From NCBI GenBank assembly GCA_018816945.1, contig JAHIVC010000051.1, forward strand, positions 1 through 33,742: 33,742 nt of DNA, written 5' to 3'. Position 1 is the first letter of the stretch; every line of letters starts with the position of its first letter. Below, in pieces: positions 7,504-15,986 of this stretch. The stretch comes from Bacteroidota bacterium (GTDB taxonomy: Bacteria > Bacteroidota > Bacteroidia > Bacteroidales > GCA-2711565). Position numbers and translations under genes: made by a program. The notes under the pieces are model-generated. The model ran no database searches and was not told the origin of the DNA. It was given only the letters and a program-made list of their open reading frames with translations.

Positions 7504-9045
7504 TTATTTTTTAAACATTTTCAACATTCTTTGAGTCACGAAAAATCCACCAACAATATTAATGCTTGCAACCAGAATGGCTACAAATGCCAAAATGGTC
7601 ACGGGACTTGAAATATCATTACCGACCTGAAGCAGTCCGCCGATGATTATAATTCCGCTGATGGCATTGGTCACCGACATTAAAGGTGTGTGAAGTGCAT
7701 GAGAAACGTTCCAGATTACCTGCCATCCCACAAAAACTGCCAGAACAAAAACGGTGAAATGCCCCATAAAATCGGAAGGAGCCACTTTGCTGAGCAAAAA
7801 TAAAAACAAACCTATCACAGAAAGTTTTACCACCATGCCAATGATTTTATTTCTGGAGGCCTTTGCTTTAGCCAATGCTAATTCTTCAGGACTTATTACT
7901 ACCTCTTTAACTTTAGGTTTTTGAGGACTAACAGGAAGTGGTTCGGGTGGCCAATTGATTTTACCCTGATAGGTAACCATGGCACGTTTCACAACATCAT
8001 CTTCCATGTTGATTTTGAAATTTCCGGCTTTTCCCATATCATCCAATAAATGACAGAGGTTGTTTCCGTATAATTGAGAAGCCTGATTGGGTAACTGATT
8101 AAGTTTGCCAATAATAGTCACCCCATTATCCGTAGTATATATTTCATCATTTTTGGTCAAGGCGCAGTTTCCGCCTGTTGATGCGGCTAAATCAACGATA
8201 ACCGATCCTGCTTTCATCACTTTTACATGATCTTCAAGAATTAATTTTGGGGCTTCACGCCCGGGGATTTGAGCTGTGGTAATGATGATATCCACTTCAG
8301 CAGCCTGCGCTTTGAACAAGGCCATTTCTGCATCGATAAATTCTTTGCTCATCACTTTTGAATAACCTGAAACTGTAGCACCATCCTCTTTAATATCTAC
8401 GCTTAAAAATTCGGCACCCATTGATTGGATTTGCTCAGCAACTTCATGTCGGGTATCAAAAGCCCTTACGATGGCACCCAATGAATTGGCAATTCCAATG
8501 GCAGTTAATCCCGCTACACCTGCGCCGATAACTAATACCTTGGCAGGATCAACTTTACCTGCTGCGGTAATTTGTCCGTTCAAAAATTTCCCGTAATGAT
8601 TAGCTCCTTCAATAACCGCACGATATCCGGCAATATTTGCCATGGAGGATAAAACATCCATCTTTTGTGCTCTGGAAATCCTTGGGATTGCATCCATAGC
8701 TACGGCATTCACTTTTTGATTGGCCAGTTTTTTGAGCAGATCCGGATTTTGAGCAGGCCATAAATAACTTAACAAAACCAGACCTTCTTTCATTAATTCA
8801 ATTTCTTCATCTTTAGGAGCTAAAACTTTTAGCACTATATCCGAATTTTTGTAGATTTCTGCCGCCGAAGAAGCGATAGTCGCACCTGCAGCTTTAAAAT
8901 CTTCATTCGAAAAATTTGCTTTTAATCCGGCGTCTTTTTGGATAAAGACGTCAAAGCCTTGTTTAATCAATCGATTAACGGTTTTTGGAGTAGCCGCTAC
9001 CCGACATTCTTTAGGCTCAATCTCTTTTAAAATTCCAACTTTCAT
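7504..9045 (-). CDS. pntA: NAD(P) transhydrogenase subunit alpha
   Basis: The alpha subunit of the inner-membrane proton-translocating transhydrogenase contains the soluble NAD(H)-binding domain dI and the first membrane helices of dII. Its 513 residues match the single-chain E. coli form (510), unlike alpha subunits split into two genes. Visible family blocks are RVAATPKTV near the N-terminus, [20 protein letters not shown], the Rossmann glycine motif in [15 protein letters not shown], and [16 protein letters not shown]. The C-terminal ~100 residues hold hydrophobic helices with [20 protein letters not shown] and end [10 protein letters not shown], as in E. coli. It is first in the operon and has a well-formed upstream promoter. 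It probably supplies NADPH for biosynthesis and antioxidant systems, a generic role inferred from the family. Confidence 0.97.
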   Translation of the reverse strand: MKVGILKEIEPKECRVAATPKTVNRLIKQGFDVFIQKDAGLKANFSNEDFKAAGATIASSAAEIYKNSDIVLKVLAPKDEEIELMKEGLVLLSYLWPAQNPDLLKKLANQKVNAVAMDAIPRISRAQKMDVLSSMANIAGYRAVIEGANHYGKFLNGQITAAGKVDPAKVLVIGAGVAGLTAIGIANSLGAIVRAFDTRHEVAEQIQSMGAEFLSVDIKEDGATVSGYSKVMSKEFIDAEMALFKAQAAEVDIIITTAQIPGREAPKLILEDHVKVMKAGSVIVDLAASTGGNCALTKNDEIYTTDNGVTIIGKLNQLPNQASQLYGNNLCHLLDDMGKAGNFKINMEDDVVKRAMVTYQGKINWPPEPLPVSPQKPKVKEVVISPEELALAKAKASRNKIIGMVVKLSVIGLFLFLLSKVAPSDFMGHFTVFVLAVFVGWQVIWNVSHALHTPLMSVTNAISGIIIIGGLLQVGNDISSPVTILAFVAILVASINIVGGFFVTQRMLKMFKK

Positions 9046-9104
9046 AAAATAAACATTTTAGTTCGATATGCTTACTTTACAAAATGAGTTGCAAACAAGC
9101 GCGA

Positions 9105-9137
9105 CAAAAATAACAAAAGCAATGGATATAAAAACAA
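9105..9137 (-). promoter_or_regulatory. Bacteroidetes-type promoter of pntAB
   Basis: Read on the minus strand, TTG (9137-9135), a 22-nt spacer, then TATTTTTG (9112-9105), matching TTG / TAnnTTTG. It lies 59 nt upstream of the pntA start codon. Confidence 0.6.
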
Positions 9138-9361
9138 TCTGAACAGGTGCCTGATAAAAATCAGTATAATACTTAAAGATTAGATTTGTGATCTATTTTA
9201 TTTTGTATAAAATGGAAAGTGGAAAATCATAATTTAAATGATGAAAGTTTGCAGTAATTCATTACAAAAAAAGAATATATTAAATGCAGTAGAACAATAT
9301 ATGATAGATAAATCGCTCAAACGTACATTCAAAAATCGAAAATTGAAAATCATCAATCGGC
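9138..9361. other. Non-coding, AT-rich gap
   Basis: This is the rest of the 316-bp gap between the flavoprotein gene and pntA. I see no credible gene, RNA or strong hairpin here. Confidence 0.6.
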
Positions 9362-9823
9362 TTAATGTCCGTAAACCCGTCCTTCCAGCTTATTTACTAA
9401 CACTTTATAGCAATTAACATCTTTCACCGCCGGATCGTTATATTTAAATTTTCGATCGACATAATGAGCCATAATAACATTTAAGGCTTCTTTTTTCTTT
9501 TCAAAATCAGTGATAAATTCCACTTTTCCAAAAGCCAATACCGAACGGTATTTCCAGCTATAACTGCATGCAACTTCTTCATCACGGTATTTTAATTCAT
9601 AATCGCCACTGAATGCAACACAAACATTGGGATTGTTCATTAAAATATCAATCTTCTTGCCTTTTTGGGCAGAGTGCAGATAAATTTCATCGTTTGCATA
9701 TCCAAAATTGAAAGGCAAAACATAAGGCATATTATTTTCGTCAACCATTGAGAGATGGCAAACTTTACAATTAGTAATGATTTCTTCAATTTGTGGTTTG
9801 TAGTCAATTACGCGGCTTTTCAT
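9362..9823 (-). CDS. Nim-like / pyridoxamine 5'-phosphate oxidase family flavoprotein
   Basis: The 153-residue protein belongs to the FMN-binding split-barrel superfamily (Pyridox_ox_2 / NimA-like). The pattern is an N-terminal helix, then CHLSMVDENNMPYVLPFNFGY, YLHSAQKGKKIDIL, and VCVAFSGD followed by YRSVLAFGKVEFI. The YLHSA..G.K segment is the usual flavin-phosphate-contact region. In Bacteroidetes, some relatives (Nim) are linked to 5-nitroimidazole resistance, but most members are uncharacterised and sequence alone does not show resistance. A promoter with TTG-N17-TAAATTTG overlaps the 3' end of the upstream peptidase-like gene, so this gene can be transcribed alone. The predicted 5' leader contains two copies of a 16-bp repeat. 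Confidence 0.8.
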   Translation of the reverse strand: MKSRVIDYKPQIEEIITNCKVCHLSMVDENNMPYVLPFNFGYANDEIYLHSAQKGKKIDILMNNPNVCVAFSGDYELKYRDEEVACSYSWKYRSVLAFGKVEFITDFEKKKEALNVIMAHYVDRKFKYNDPAVKDVNCYKVLVNKLEGRVYGH

Positions 9824-9840
9824 AGCAAGGATGTTTTTAC

Positions 9841-9872
9841 GTGTTAATGTGTTTAAGTGTTAATGTGTTTAC
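9841..9872. repeat. Two tandem 16-bp repeats in a leader region
   Basis: GTGTTAATGTGTTTAA (9841-9856) is followed by the same unit ending in C (9857-9872). The copies lie between the putative promoter and the flavoprotein start, inside the predicted 5' untranslated region. Confidence 0.8.
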
Positions 9873-9879
9873 GTTTCTG

Positions 9880-9907
9880 CAAATTTAATAAAGTGCTGAG
9901 AAATCAA
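9880..9907 (-). promoter_or_regulatory. Bacteroidetes-type promoter of the Nim-like gene
   Basis: On the minus strand, TTG (9907-9905), a 17-nt spacer, then TAAATTTG (9887-9880). It overlaps the stop codon of the preceding gene. Confidence 0.5.
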
Positions 9908-12728
9908 TGTAAAATAAAAATTCAAAAACATTGGTTTTCTGATCGGGATAATAAATATACCTGACCCCTATATCGACAGGTGCAATTAAACTGAAGAAAT
10001 GCATGTCGGAAGTGAGTTCAAATCCTGTTGAGCGATAGTTTGTGTTCCCTTCAGTATTTTTGCCATGGGCCTGATCATAATATAATGCAAGCTTTAATCG
10101 CTTAAGGTAAAATAATGAACCTATATGAAAATCGGGATAGCAAAGCGGGAATTTGTAATTAATGCTGGTTCGGAAAAGTTCCAAATCGTTGTGATTATTA
10201 AAACCTCTAGGGTAATTTACTTCCTGGGGGAAATAGTAAACTCCTTCCTGTCTTTTTTGATATCCGTTAACTATTTTTATGCCGTGATGCTTAAAAAGCC
10301 CGGGGAAATAGAGTATGGATTGAGCTGAAACCAACCAACTCTTATTTTCCAGCTGAAAAGGAGTGTGCCCGACCCGGAAATCAATAATTTGACCCCATGA
10401 AGGGTATAAATCCCTTGACGATGAACGTATTTGATTATACAAATAAAGTCGATAATTCATGCTGTGAACAGTATGTTGGGTGAAATTAATTTCTTGGTCG
10501 GGCAATTCTTTTAAAAATGAATTCCTGAATTTTATGGAGGGCTGAATACCTCTGTAATACCTACCCTTGTTGAATGAAAGTGGCAATCTTACCTGGGTTT
10601 CGATATTGGTTTCATCATATAAAAGAAACTTTATTTGATGTGTTGTATCATTGAAATAGTAGCGTTTCTTTCCATGATCAACTTCCAAGTCGAAAATAGG
10701 ATAAAACCCTTCATATGAATAATTAAAATAATATTTTCCCAATGATTCGTTGAGGTCGTATTCATAACCCAAAGTTGCGAAGGCAGTGCTTAATTTATTT
10801 TGCGACATCATTGAGAAGCCGGGCTTAACCTCATACGAATTTACATTGATGGAAGCCGGAGCCCAACTGTGAATATCGAGTAATCCGCTTGCTTTGTGAT
10901 ATTTTTCTGCTTCAAATTTTTTATCGGCTCGATGATCAATTTCTAAAATTTCTTTTTCCTGTTTTGAAAAGGTTTTCGCAAGATCCAAAAATCCTTTTTT
11001 AATTTCAGTTAAAGGAATCCAACGTTCGTCAGATAACTTCTGTTTTACAATTTCATAACCATCCGAGGTGTAATTAGCGTATAGAAGAAAATCATTTTTC
11101 TCATCTACAAAAACATCTTTGGCTCCAAATTTTACATGGCTGATTTGAAAAATAGCTTTAGTTGAACAATCCAATGCATAAATATTGTCGGTTCCCGAGA
11201 AAGCTCCGGTGAAATAAATGGTATCGTTTGTAATTCTGGGATTGGAAATAGGAACATAAGTTTCGGGTATTTGCTTCTCGAATTTGCCTGAACTTAAATT
11301 TAAAACCTGAATGCTTTTCCCTTGATTGTTTAGGGTAATCAAAGCAATTTTGTCATCATCATCCGACCATGATGGGGTCATCAAAAATTCGTGATTGGGA
11401 TGAGGAAATCGTTCGAGCTCTAATCCATTCGAAGCATCCAGGATAACCAATGTTGATTCATCTTCGGTGCTTTGTTCAATGACAGCAATTTTTTTTGAAT
11501 CGTGCGACAATGCGGGAGAAAACAAACGACTGTTTTTTGTTAAATGGGTTAACTTTTTCGATTTGAGATGATAGGTTTTGATGACCGAAAAGTTCCTGTT
11601 TTGCCATCTCATGTCAAATTCCACTTCCGACCAACAAAGTAAACCTTGCGAGTAGGATAACCGATCACCCAGGTTTGGCCCGGGTGTAAAAATGATTTCT
11701 TCTTCACCTGTTGGTGAAATCTTAACAATGCGTTGCACATCATCAATGCTTCCTTTTACACAAAGAATATTTCTTTCATCCATCATAACCGGATGGTTAT
11801 AATTAGTAAAGTCTTTAGGTATTCTTGTCAGTTGTTCGAGAGGCTGGAAGGATTGTAAAGATTGAATGGAATCCCATTTGTCTTTCAAATCATCCATTAC
11901 GGAATGATAGAACTGTTGTTTAGTTAATCCGGTTGTTTTTTTGATGGCATGTGAAAATGGGGTTATCTGAAAAGGATTTCTACCTGTATTCACTAAGGTG
12001 TTTTCCCAAAGTTCTGGCCCAAATTTATTTCGACCTGAAGCTACCAACAAGTAACCCAAGGGATATGGGTCGGAAACAAAATCTTTGTAAGAACCATGAA
12101 CGGATTTCTCATAGGAAAAAATCTCTTTTTCGATTACCTGGGCTTTTATCGGCATTTCAAATGAGGGTTCTCGTCCACGACCGGAATTACTTAAAGCAGT
12201 TTCAGTAACTACGGCATCTCCCTCCAAAAACCATTGAGGAATAAAAATACCGGCCATAAATGCCAATGCCTGCTCGCCCATGATAATTTTAAGCACATTG
12301 GTTAATCCTGTGTTCAGTTTTTCGATTTGGATTAAGTGACGAATTTCATGCAGTGCCAGCTGATCCAGCCAAGGTTGGGAATAGATTTGCTGTGGAGAAG
12401 TCGTATGCAAATCAATTCGGGTCGGAGCCCAGGCGGTTGTTCCATTTGAAACTACGGTTTGGGTGTGTAAAATAATTGAAGTCTTTTTGATTGCTCCATT
12501 TAATGAATATGCAACAAGTGAATAGGCCGAATCCAGAATATTGGCAAGATATTGTGCCCGGGTTTCAAAATTTTCAGGAAAAATGATTTGAAAATTCGCT
12601 GTATTAATCTGTTTCCATTTTGTTGAAGCTGGATCCTGTCCGGAACTAAAATACTGGCCTTTTACCAAAGAGGATAATAGCATTAGAAAAACAAGGATGG
12701 TTATTGATCTTTTCAAATTCATGGCCAT
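9885..12728 (-). CDS. Secreted peptidase-like protein: HExxH domain, TolB-type propeller and C-terminal beta-barrel-like region
   Basis: Counting from the ATG at 12728, the 947-residue protein has a signal peptide (about 5-25, LVFLMLLSSLVKG). A zinc-peptidase-like domain follows: HEIRH at 127-131 supplies the HExxH motif, and WFLEGDAVVTE (about 166-176) supplies the usual downstream glutamate, as in gluzincin/peptidase-MA-like folds. Residues about 300-600 contain repeated strands with SHDSKK-, SWSDDDD- and ITNDTIYFTG-like turns typical of TolB/PD40 propeller blades. The last ~300 residues are rich in aromatic beta strands and end in YIDFSALY, suggesting an outer-membrane barrel or surface domain. 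Substrate and true activity are unknown. An upstream TTG at 12734 opens the same frame, but the ATGs at 12728 or 12722 are better starts. It has its own promoter immediately upstream. Confidence 0.75.
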   Translation of the reverse strand: MAMNLKRSITILVFLMLLSSLVKGQYFSSGQDPASTKWKQINTANFQIIFPENFETRAQYLANILDSAYSLVAYSLNGAIKKTSIILHTQTVVSNGTTAWAPTRIDLHTTSPQQIYSQPWLDQLALHEIRHLIQIEKLNTGLTNVLKIIMGEQALAFMAGIFIPQWFLEGDAVVTETALSNSGRGREPSFEMPIKAQVIEKEIFSYEKSVHGSYKDFVSDPYPLGYLLVASGRNKFGPELWENTLVNTGRNPFQITPFSHAIKKTTGLTKQQFYHSVMDDLKDKWDSIQSLQSFQPLEQLTRIPKDFTNYNHPVMMDERNILCVKGSIDDVQRIVKISPTGEEEIIFTPGPNLGDRLSYSQGLLCWSEVEFDMRWQNRNFSVIKTYHLKSKKLTHLTKNSRLFSPALSHDSKKIAVIEQSTEDESTLVILDASNGLELERFPHPNHEFLMTPSWSDDDDKIALITLNNQGKSIQVLNLSSGKFEKQIPETYVPISNPRITNDTIYFTGAFSGTDNIYALDCSTKAIFQISHVKFGAKDVFVDEKNDFLLYANYTSDGYEIVKQKLSDERWIPLTEIKKGFLDLAKTFSKQEKEILEIDHRADKKFEAEKYHKASGLLDIHSWAPASINVNSYEVKPGFSMMSQNKLSTAFATLGYEYDLNESLGKYYFNYSYEGFYPIFDLEVDHGKKRYYFNDTTHQIKFLLYDETNIETQVRLPLSFNKGRYYRGIQPSIKFRNSFLKELPDQEINFTQHTVHSMNYRLYLYNQIRSSSRDLYPSWGQIIDFRVGHTPFQLENKSWLVSAQSILYFPGLFKHHGIKIVNGYQKRQEGVYYFPQEVNYPRGFNNHNDLELFRTSINYKFPLCYPDFHIGSLFYLKRLKLALYYDQAHGKNTEGNTNYRSTGFELTSDMHFFSLIAPVDIGVRYIYYPDQKTNVFEFLFYIDFSALY

Positions 12729-12731
12729 GAT

Positions 12732-12763
12732 CAAAGATAGAATTAAATCCGTTTTGAATCCAA
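12732..12763 (-). promoter_or_regulatory. Promoter directly abutting the start of the peptidase-like gene
   Basis: On the minus strand, TTG (12763-12761), a 21-nt spacer, then TATCTTTG (12739-12732). The -7 element ends 3 nt before the ATG at 12728. Transcription from it would start at or within the first codons, implying a leaderless or near-leaderless mRNA. Confidence 0.45.
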
Positions 12764-12802
12764 TACTAAAGAATTTTCAAAGATTAATCTTTTCTTTAAA
12801 AT

Positions 12803-13501
12803 TCATTGTGAAGAACTAAAAAAATCCCATAAAGGATCACTTGGAGTTGGGGCAACGATTTCGAGTACTTCTTTGGAAACAGGATGAATAAAATTAAGTT
12901 TCCGGGCGTGTAAACTGATTGATGCATCTTTATTTGATCTCGGAAATCCATATTTTAAATCGCCTTTTATCGGGCATCCAATTTTTGATAATTGGACCCT
13001 AATTTGATGATGTCGCCCGGTTATCAGAATTACTTCAAGCAATGCGTAGTCTTTGCTTTTTGAGATCATTTTGTATTTAAGTTCAGCTTTTTTAGTTCCG
13101 TTTTGTTCTGAATTAAATGCTTTGGAGCTGTTTTTAGCCTCATCCTTTACGAGCCAATGAATGAGATGATCCTCATCTTTTGGAGGTATGTTTTTTACAA
13201 TAGCCCAATAGGTTTTTTGAATTTCTTTGTTTTTTATTTGCTCATTCAACCTGGTAAGAGCCTTACTTGTTTTAGCAAAAATTACTGCACCACTTACCGG
13301 ACGATCAATGCGATGAGCCAGGCCCAGATAAACATTCCCGGGTTTTTGGTAACATTCTTTTATGTAGAATTTTATGTTTTCAATTAATGATGCATCACCT
13401 GTTTTATCACCTTGAACCAATTCCGAAGGTCTTTTGTTTATGATGATAAGATGGTTATCCTCAAAAAGGATTTGCTCACGGACACTTGCTAATATATCCA
13501 T
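12803..13501 (-). CDS. RluA-family RNA pseudouridine synthase
   Basis: This enzyme isomerises uridine to pseudouridine in rRNA or tRNA. The 232-residue protein starts with the family pattern ILFEDNHLIIINKRPSELVQ. It has the catalytic motif HRIDRPVSG (63-71) with D66 as the expected nucleophile, then KTYWAIV and the C-terminal GRHHQIRVQLS block. There is no S4 RNA-binding domain, so it is a short RluA-type enzyme; the target position (23S or tRNA) cannot be assigned. It starts 20 nt after the panB stop, in the same direction, suggesting co-transcription with panB and the FKBP gene. Confidence 0.92.
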   Translation of the reverse strand: MDILASVREQILFEDNHLIIINKRPSELVQGDKTGDASLIENIKFYIKECYQKPGNVYLGLAHRIDRPVSGAVIFAKTSKALTRLNEQIKNKEIQKTYWAIVKNIPPKDEDHLIHWLVKDEAKNSSKAFNSEQNGTKKAELKYKMISKSKDYALLEVILITGRHHQIRVQLSKIGCPIKGDLKYGFPRSNKDASISLHARKLNFIHPVSKEVLEIVAPTPSDPLWDFFSSSQ

Positions 13502-13521
13502 GCTAAAGAGCTTTTGTAGTA

Positions 13522-14337
13522 TTAATACTGCTCCCTTTCATTTGGGAAATTAAGCGTTTTAATATCGCTGATATAAGTTTGAACGCTTCCTTTAATTTCT
13601 TCCGATAGATTGTTGTATCTGCGCAAGAAGCGTGGGGAAAATTTTTGGGTAAGTCCGAGCATGTCGTGTAAAACTAAAACTTGTCCATCAACACCGCTAC
13701 CTGCACCTATTCCAATGGTTGGGATTTTAAGTTTGTGAGTAACTTTGGCTCCTAAAGCAGCAGGGATTTTTTCCAAAACAATGCCAAAACATCCCGCTTC
13801 CTCTAAAAGTTTTGCATCTGATTCCAGTTTTTTTGCTTCATCTGTTTCAGTAGCACGAACTACATAGGTACCAAATTTATGGATTGATTGAGGTGTTAAG
13901 CCTAAATGACCGAGTACCGGAATACCGGCAGATAATATCCTCTTAACTGATTGAACGATTTCTTTACCACCTTCCATTTTGATGGCATTGGCACCCGACT
14001 CTTTCATAATACGAATTGCAGAATGTAATGCCTCTAGTGAATCGCCCTGATAAGTTCCAAATGGAAGATCAACTACAACAAGTGCTCGCGTTACAGCGCG
14101 CATAACAGAGCTTGCATGATAAATCATTTCATTTAAAGTAATAGGTAAAGTGGTTTTATGTCCTGCCATCACATTTGATGCTGAATCACCTACCAAGATT
14201 ACATCGATCCCGGCTTCGTCGATCAGTCCTGCCATGGTATAATCATAAGCAGTCAACATGGCAATTTTTTCCCCTTTCAACTTCATTTCCTGCAATACAT
14301 GGGTGGTAATTTTGGGATATACGCTTAGTTTTTCCAT
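13522..14337 (-). CDS. panB: 3-methyl-2-oxobutanoate hydroxymethyltransferase
   Basis: First committed step of pantothenate (vitamin B5/CoA) synthesis: it adds a hydroxymethyl group from 5,10-methylene-tetrahydrofolate to 2-oxoisovalerate, giving ketopantoate. The 271-residue cytoplasmic TIM-barrel enzyme is of normal length. Family blocks include [17 protein letters not shown], the metal-binding region [12 protein letters not shown] with D51, [11 protein letters not shown] with D90, KMEGG, and GIVLEKIPA with E189, equivalent to the catalytic Glu. It lies 45 nt downstream of the FKBP gene and 20 nt upstream of the pseudouridine synthase. No panC or panD is nearby. Confidence 0.97.
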   Translation of the reverse strand: MEKLSVYPKITTHVLQEMKLKGEKIAMLTAYDYTMAGLIDEAGIDVILVGDSASNVMAGHKTTLPITLNEMIYHASSVMRAVTRALVVVDLPFGTYQGDSLEALHSAIRIMKESGANAIKMEGGKEIVQSVKRILSAGIPVLGHLGLTPQSIHKFGTYVVRATETDEAKKLESDAKLLEEAGCFGIVLEKIPAALGAKVTHKLKIPTIGIGAGSGVDGQVLVLHDMLGLTQKFSPRFLRRYNNLSEEIKGSVQTYISDIKTLNFPNEREQY

Positions 14338-14382
14338 AATATCTTTATGTTAATAGAGAGTCTTTTAAAATCAATTATATTA

Positions 14383-14865
14383 TCACCTGAAAAAGTCCAA
14401 TAATTCTATTTCAAAAATCATCACTGCATTTGGCTTAACACCTGAAGGAGGGAAGGGTCCATAAGCTAATCCGGAAGGGATTAATAAAATTCCTTTTGCT
14501 CCTTTACTAAATAAAGGGATACCTTCAATCCAACCATTAATGGTGTGTGCAAGTAGGATGGTGAGTGGACTGCCAGTACGAGACTGATCGAATACTTCTT
14601 TCGTATCCAGGTAATATCCTATATAATTAACCGTCACTCTGTGATTAATGGTAGGTTTATCGACACCGGTTCCTTCTTCAGTAATAATGTAATGTAGGCC
14701 GGAATTTGTGCGCTGAGCTGTAAGGTTGTTACTTGCCAAATATCCTTGAATTAAAGCGATATCAAGTTTTAACTGATCAGCCGGGGTTATCATGTCTTCC
14801 TTTTTACTACAGGATGCAAGGGTGATAAATACTATAATTATTAAGATGGGGATTATCTTTTTCAT
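14383..14865 (-). CDS. FKBP-type peptidyl-prolyl isomerase lipoprotein
   Basis: Catalyses cis-trans isomerisation of prolyl bonds during folding of exported proteins; probably anchored in the envelope. From the ATG at 14865 (160 residues) it has a lipoprotein signal with lipobox TLASC at about 14-18. A single FKBP domain follows, with VNYIGYYLDTKEVFDQS, INGWIEGIPLFSKGAKG, IPSGLAYG and a final IFEIELLDF. The frame can be extended to 14928, but the extension has no export signal and would run across the promoter -7 element at 14926-14933, so 14865 is preferred. It heads the probable FKBP-panB-pseudouridine synthase transcript. Confidence 0.9.
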   Translation of the reverse strand: MKKIIPILIIIVFITLASCSKKEDMITPADQLKLDIALIQGYLASNNLTAQRTNSGLHYIITEEGTGVDKPTINHRVTVNYIGYYLDTKEVFDQSRTGSPLTILLAHTINGWIEGIPLFSKGAKGILLIPSGLAYGPFPPSGVKPNAVMIFEIELLDFFR

Positions 14866-14925
14866 TCGTGTTTTTTTAGTTGAGCAATCAATTTTTTTGG
14901 ATTGCTGAAATCTCTTAATGCGATG

Positions 14926-14957
14926 CAAAATTAAAACTTTCTAACTTCATTTTCAAA
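14926..14957 (-). promoter_or_regulatory. Bacteroidetes-type promoter of the FKBP-panB operon
   Basis: On the minus strand, TTTG (14957-14954), a 20-nt spacer, then TAATTTTG (14933-14926). The predicted leader of about 55 nt contains a 7-bp hairpin (AGCAATC/GATTGCT, 14883-14906). Confidence 0.6.
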
Positions 14958-15035
14958 TCTTTATAAGAATACCCTAATTGCCCTAATTTATAAGGTATTA
15001 AAATTCGAATATAGATGATATTGCATTTTATTTTC

Positions 15036-15043
15036 TAACTTTG
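15036..15043 (+). promoter_or_regulatory. Candidate -7 element for the HOGA1-like gene
   Basis: TAACTTTG fits TAnnTTTG and lies 31 nt before the start codon at 15075. No well-spaced TTG was found upstream. Confidence 0.4.
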
Positions 15044-15074
15044 ATTCAAATATTATACTAATTAAACAGATAAA

Positions 15075-15974
15075 ATGCTTATGATTGCCTTGAATGGGAT
15101 TTTCCCACCCTTACCTACCGCATTTGATACAAACGAAAACCTTTTGACTGTCAAAATGATGGATAACATTTCGCGTCTTAATCAATTTGATTTGGCGGGG
15201 TTTTTATTGTTGGGCTCAAATGGTGAGCTCGTGATGTTAACTGAAGAAGAAAAAATAAAAGTCTACAAAGATTGCAGGAAAGCCATACCCACTTCAAAAT
15301 TGATGATTGCCGGAACCGGTGGGCAATCAACTTTGGAAACGATCAGGCTAACAAAAGCAGCCGGAGATGCCGGTGCAGACGCGGCTCTTATATTAAATCC
15401 GTTTTATTACAAAGGGTTAATGACAACTGAGGCACTTAAGAAGCATTATTTTACCGTTGCAGATGCTTCAAACATTCCTGTGATTATCTATAATATGCCC
15501 GGAAACAGTGGGTTGGATATGGGTGCAGACGCAATTGCAAAGTTTGCAGAACATCCCAATATAATTGGGCTAAAAGACTCTGGCGGTAACCTTACCAAAA
15601 TGGCAGACATAAAGCGAATGGTAAACCCCGATTTTCAGATTTTAGCGGGTTCAGCCGGATTCTTGTTCCCGGCACTTTGTATTGGAGCCATCGGTGGAAT
15701 ATTGGCTTCGGCAAACATTGCACCACAAGAATGCATTGACATCTACAAACATTTCAATAATGGGGAGCATGAAAAAGCATTGGCACTGCAACTGAAAATG
15801 ATTCCTGTAAATACTGCTGTTACGAGTGGCCTGGGTATTCCGGCCTTAAAAACTGCCATGGATTTTCTGGGACTTTACGGAGGAACTTCCAGACAACCAA
15901 TCCAGCCGCTAGACGAAAAACAAAAACTATTTGTTGAACAGTTAATGACCAATAACGAAATCAATCACTTTTAA
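15075..15974 (+). CDS. DHDPS/NAL-family aldolase, resembling 4-hydroxy-2-oxoglutarate aldolase
   Basis: Class I (Schiff-base) TIM-barrel aldolase of 299 residues. Y139 in IIYNMPGN and K167 in IIGLKDSGGN are the expected catalytic Tyr and Schiff-base Lys. The substrate loop reads GSNGE (47-51), as in eukaryotic HOGA1, rather than the GTTGE typical of DapA. The segments TGLD-like SGLDM, LAGSAGFLFPAL and VTSGLGIPALK..MDFLGLYGG also follow HOGA1, from memory. This favours cleavage of 4-hydroxy-2-oxoglutarate to pyruvate plus glyoxylate over lysine synthesis, but the superfamily is promiscuous and the substrate is inferred. A glyoxylate-type aminotransferase begins 12 nt downstream. The start could instead be the ATG at 15081. 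Confidence 0.8.
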   Translation: MLMIALNGIFPPLPTAFDTNENLLTVKMMDNISRLNQFDLAGFLLLGSNGELVMLTEEEKIKVYKDCRKAIPTSKLMIAGTGGQSTLETIRLTKAAGDAGADAALILNPFYYKGLMTTEALKKHYFTVADASNIPVIIYNMPGNSGLDMGADAIAKFAEHPNIIGLKDSGGNLTKMADIKRMVNPDFQILAGSAGFLFPALCIGAIGGILASANIAPQECIDIYKHFNNGEHEKALALQLKMIPVNTAVTSGLGIPALKTAMDFLGLYGGTSRQPIQPLDEKQKLFVEQLMTNNEINHF

Positions 15975-15986
15975 TATTAGTTTAAA

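Noticed and set aside
14866..14928. N-terminal extension of the FKBP protein
   Set aside because: It overlaps the promoter -7 element and would hide the lipoprotein signal, so the start at 14865 is used.
15075..15974. dapA (lysine biosynthesis)
   Set aside because: The active-site loop is GSNGE rather than GTTGE, and the neighbour is a glyoxylate-type aminotransferase. Still possible but less likely.
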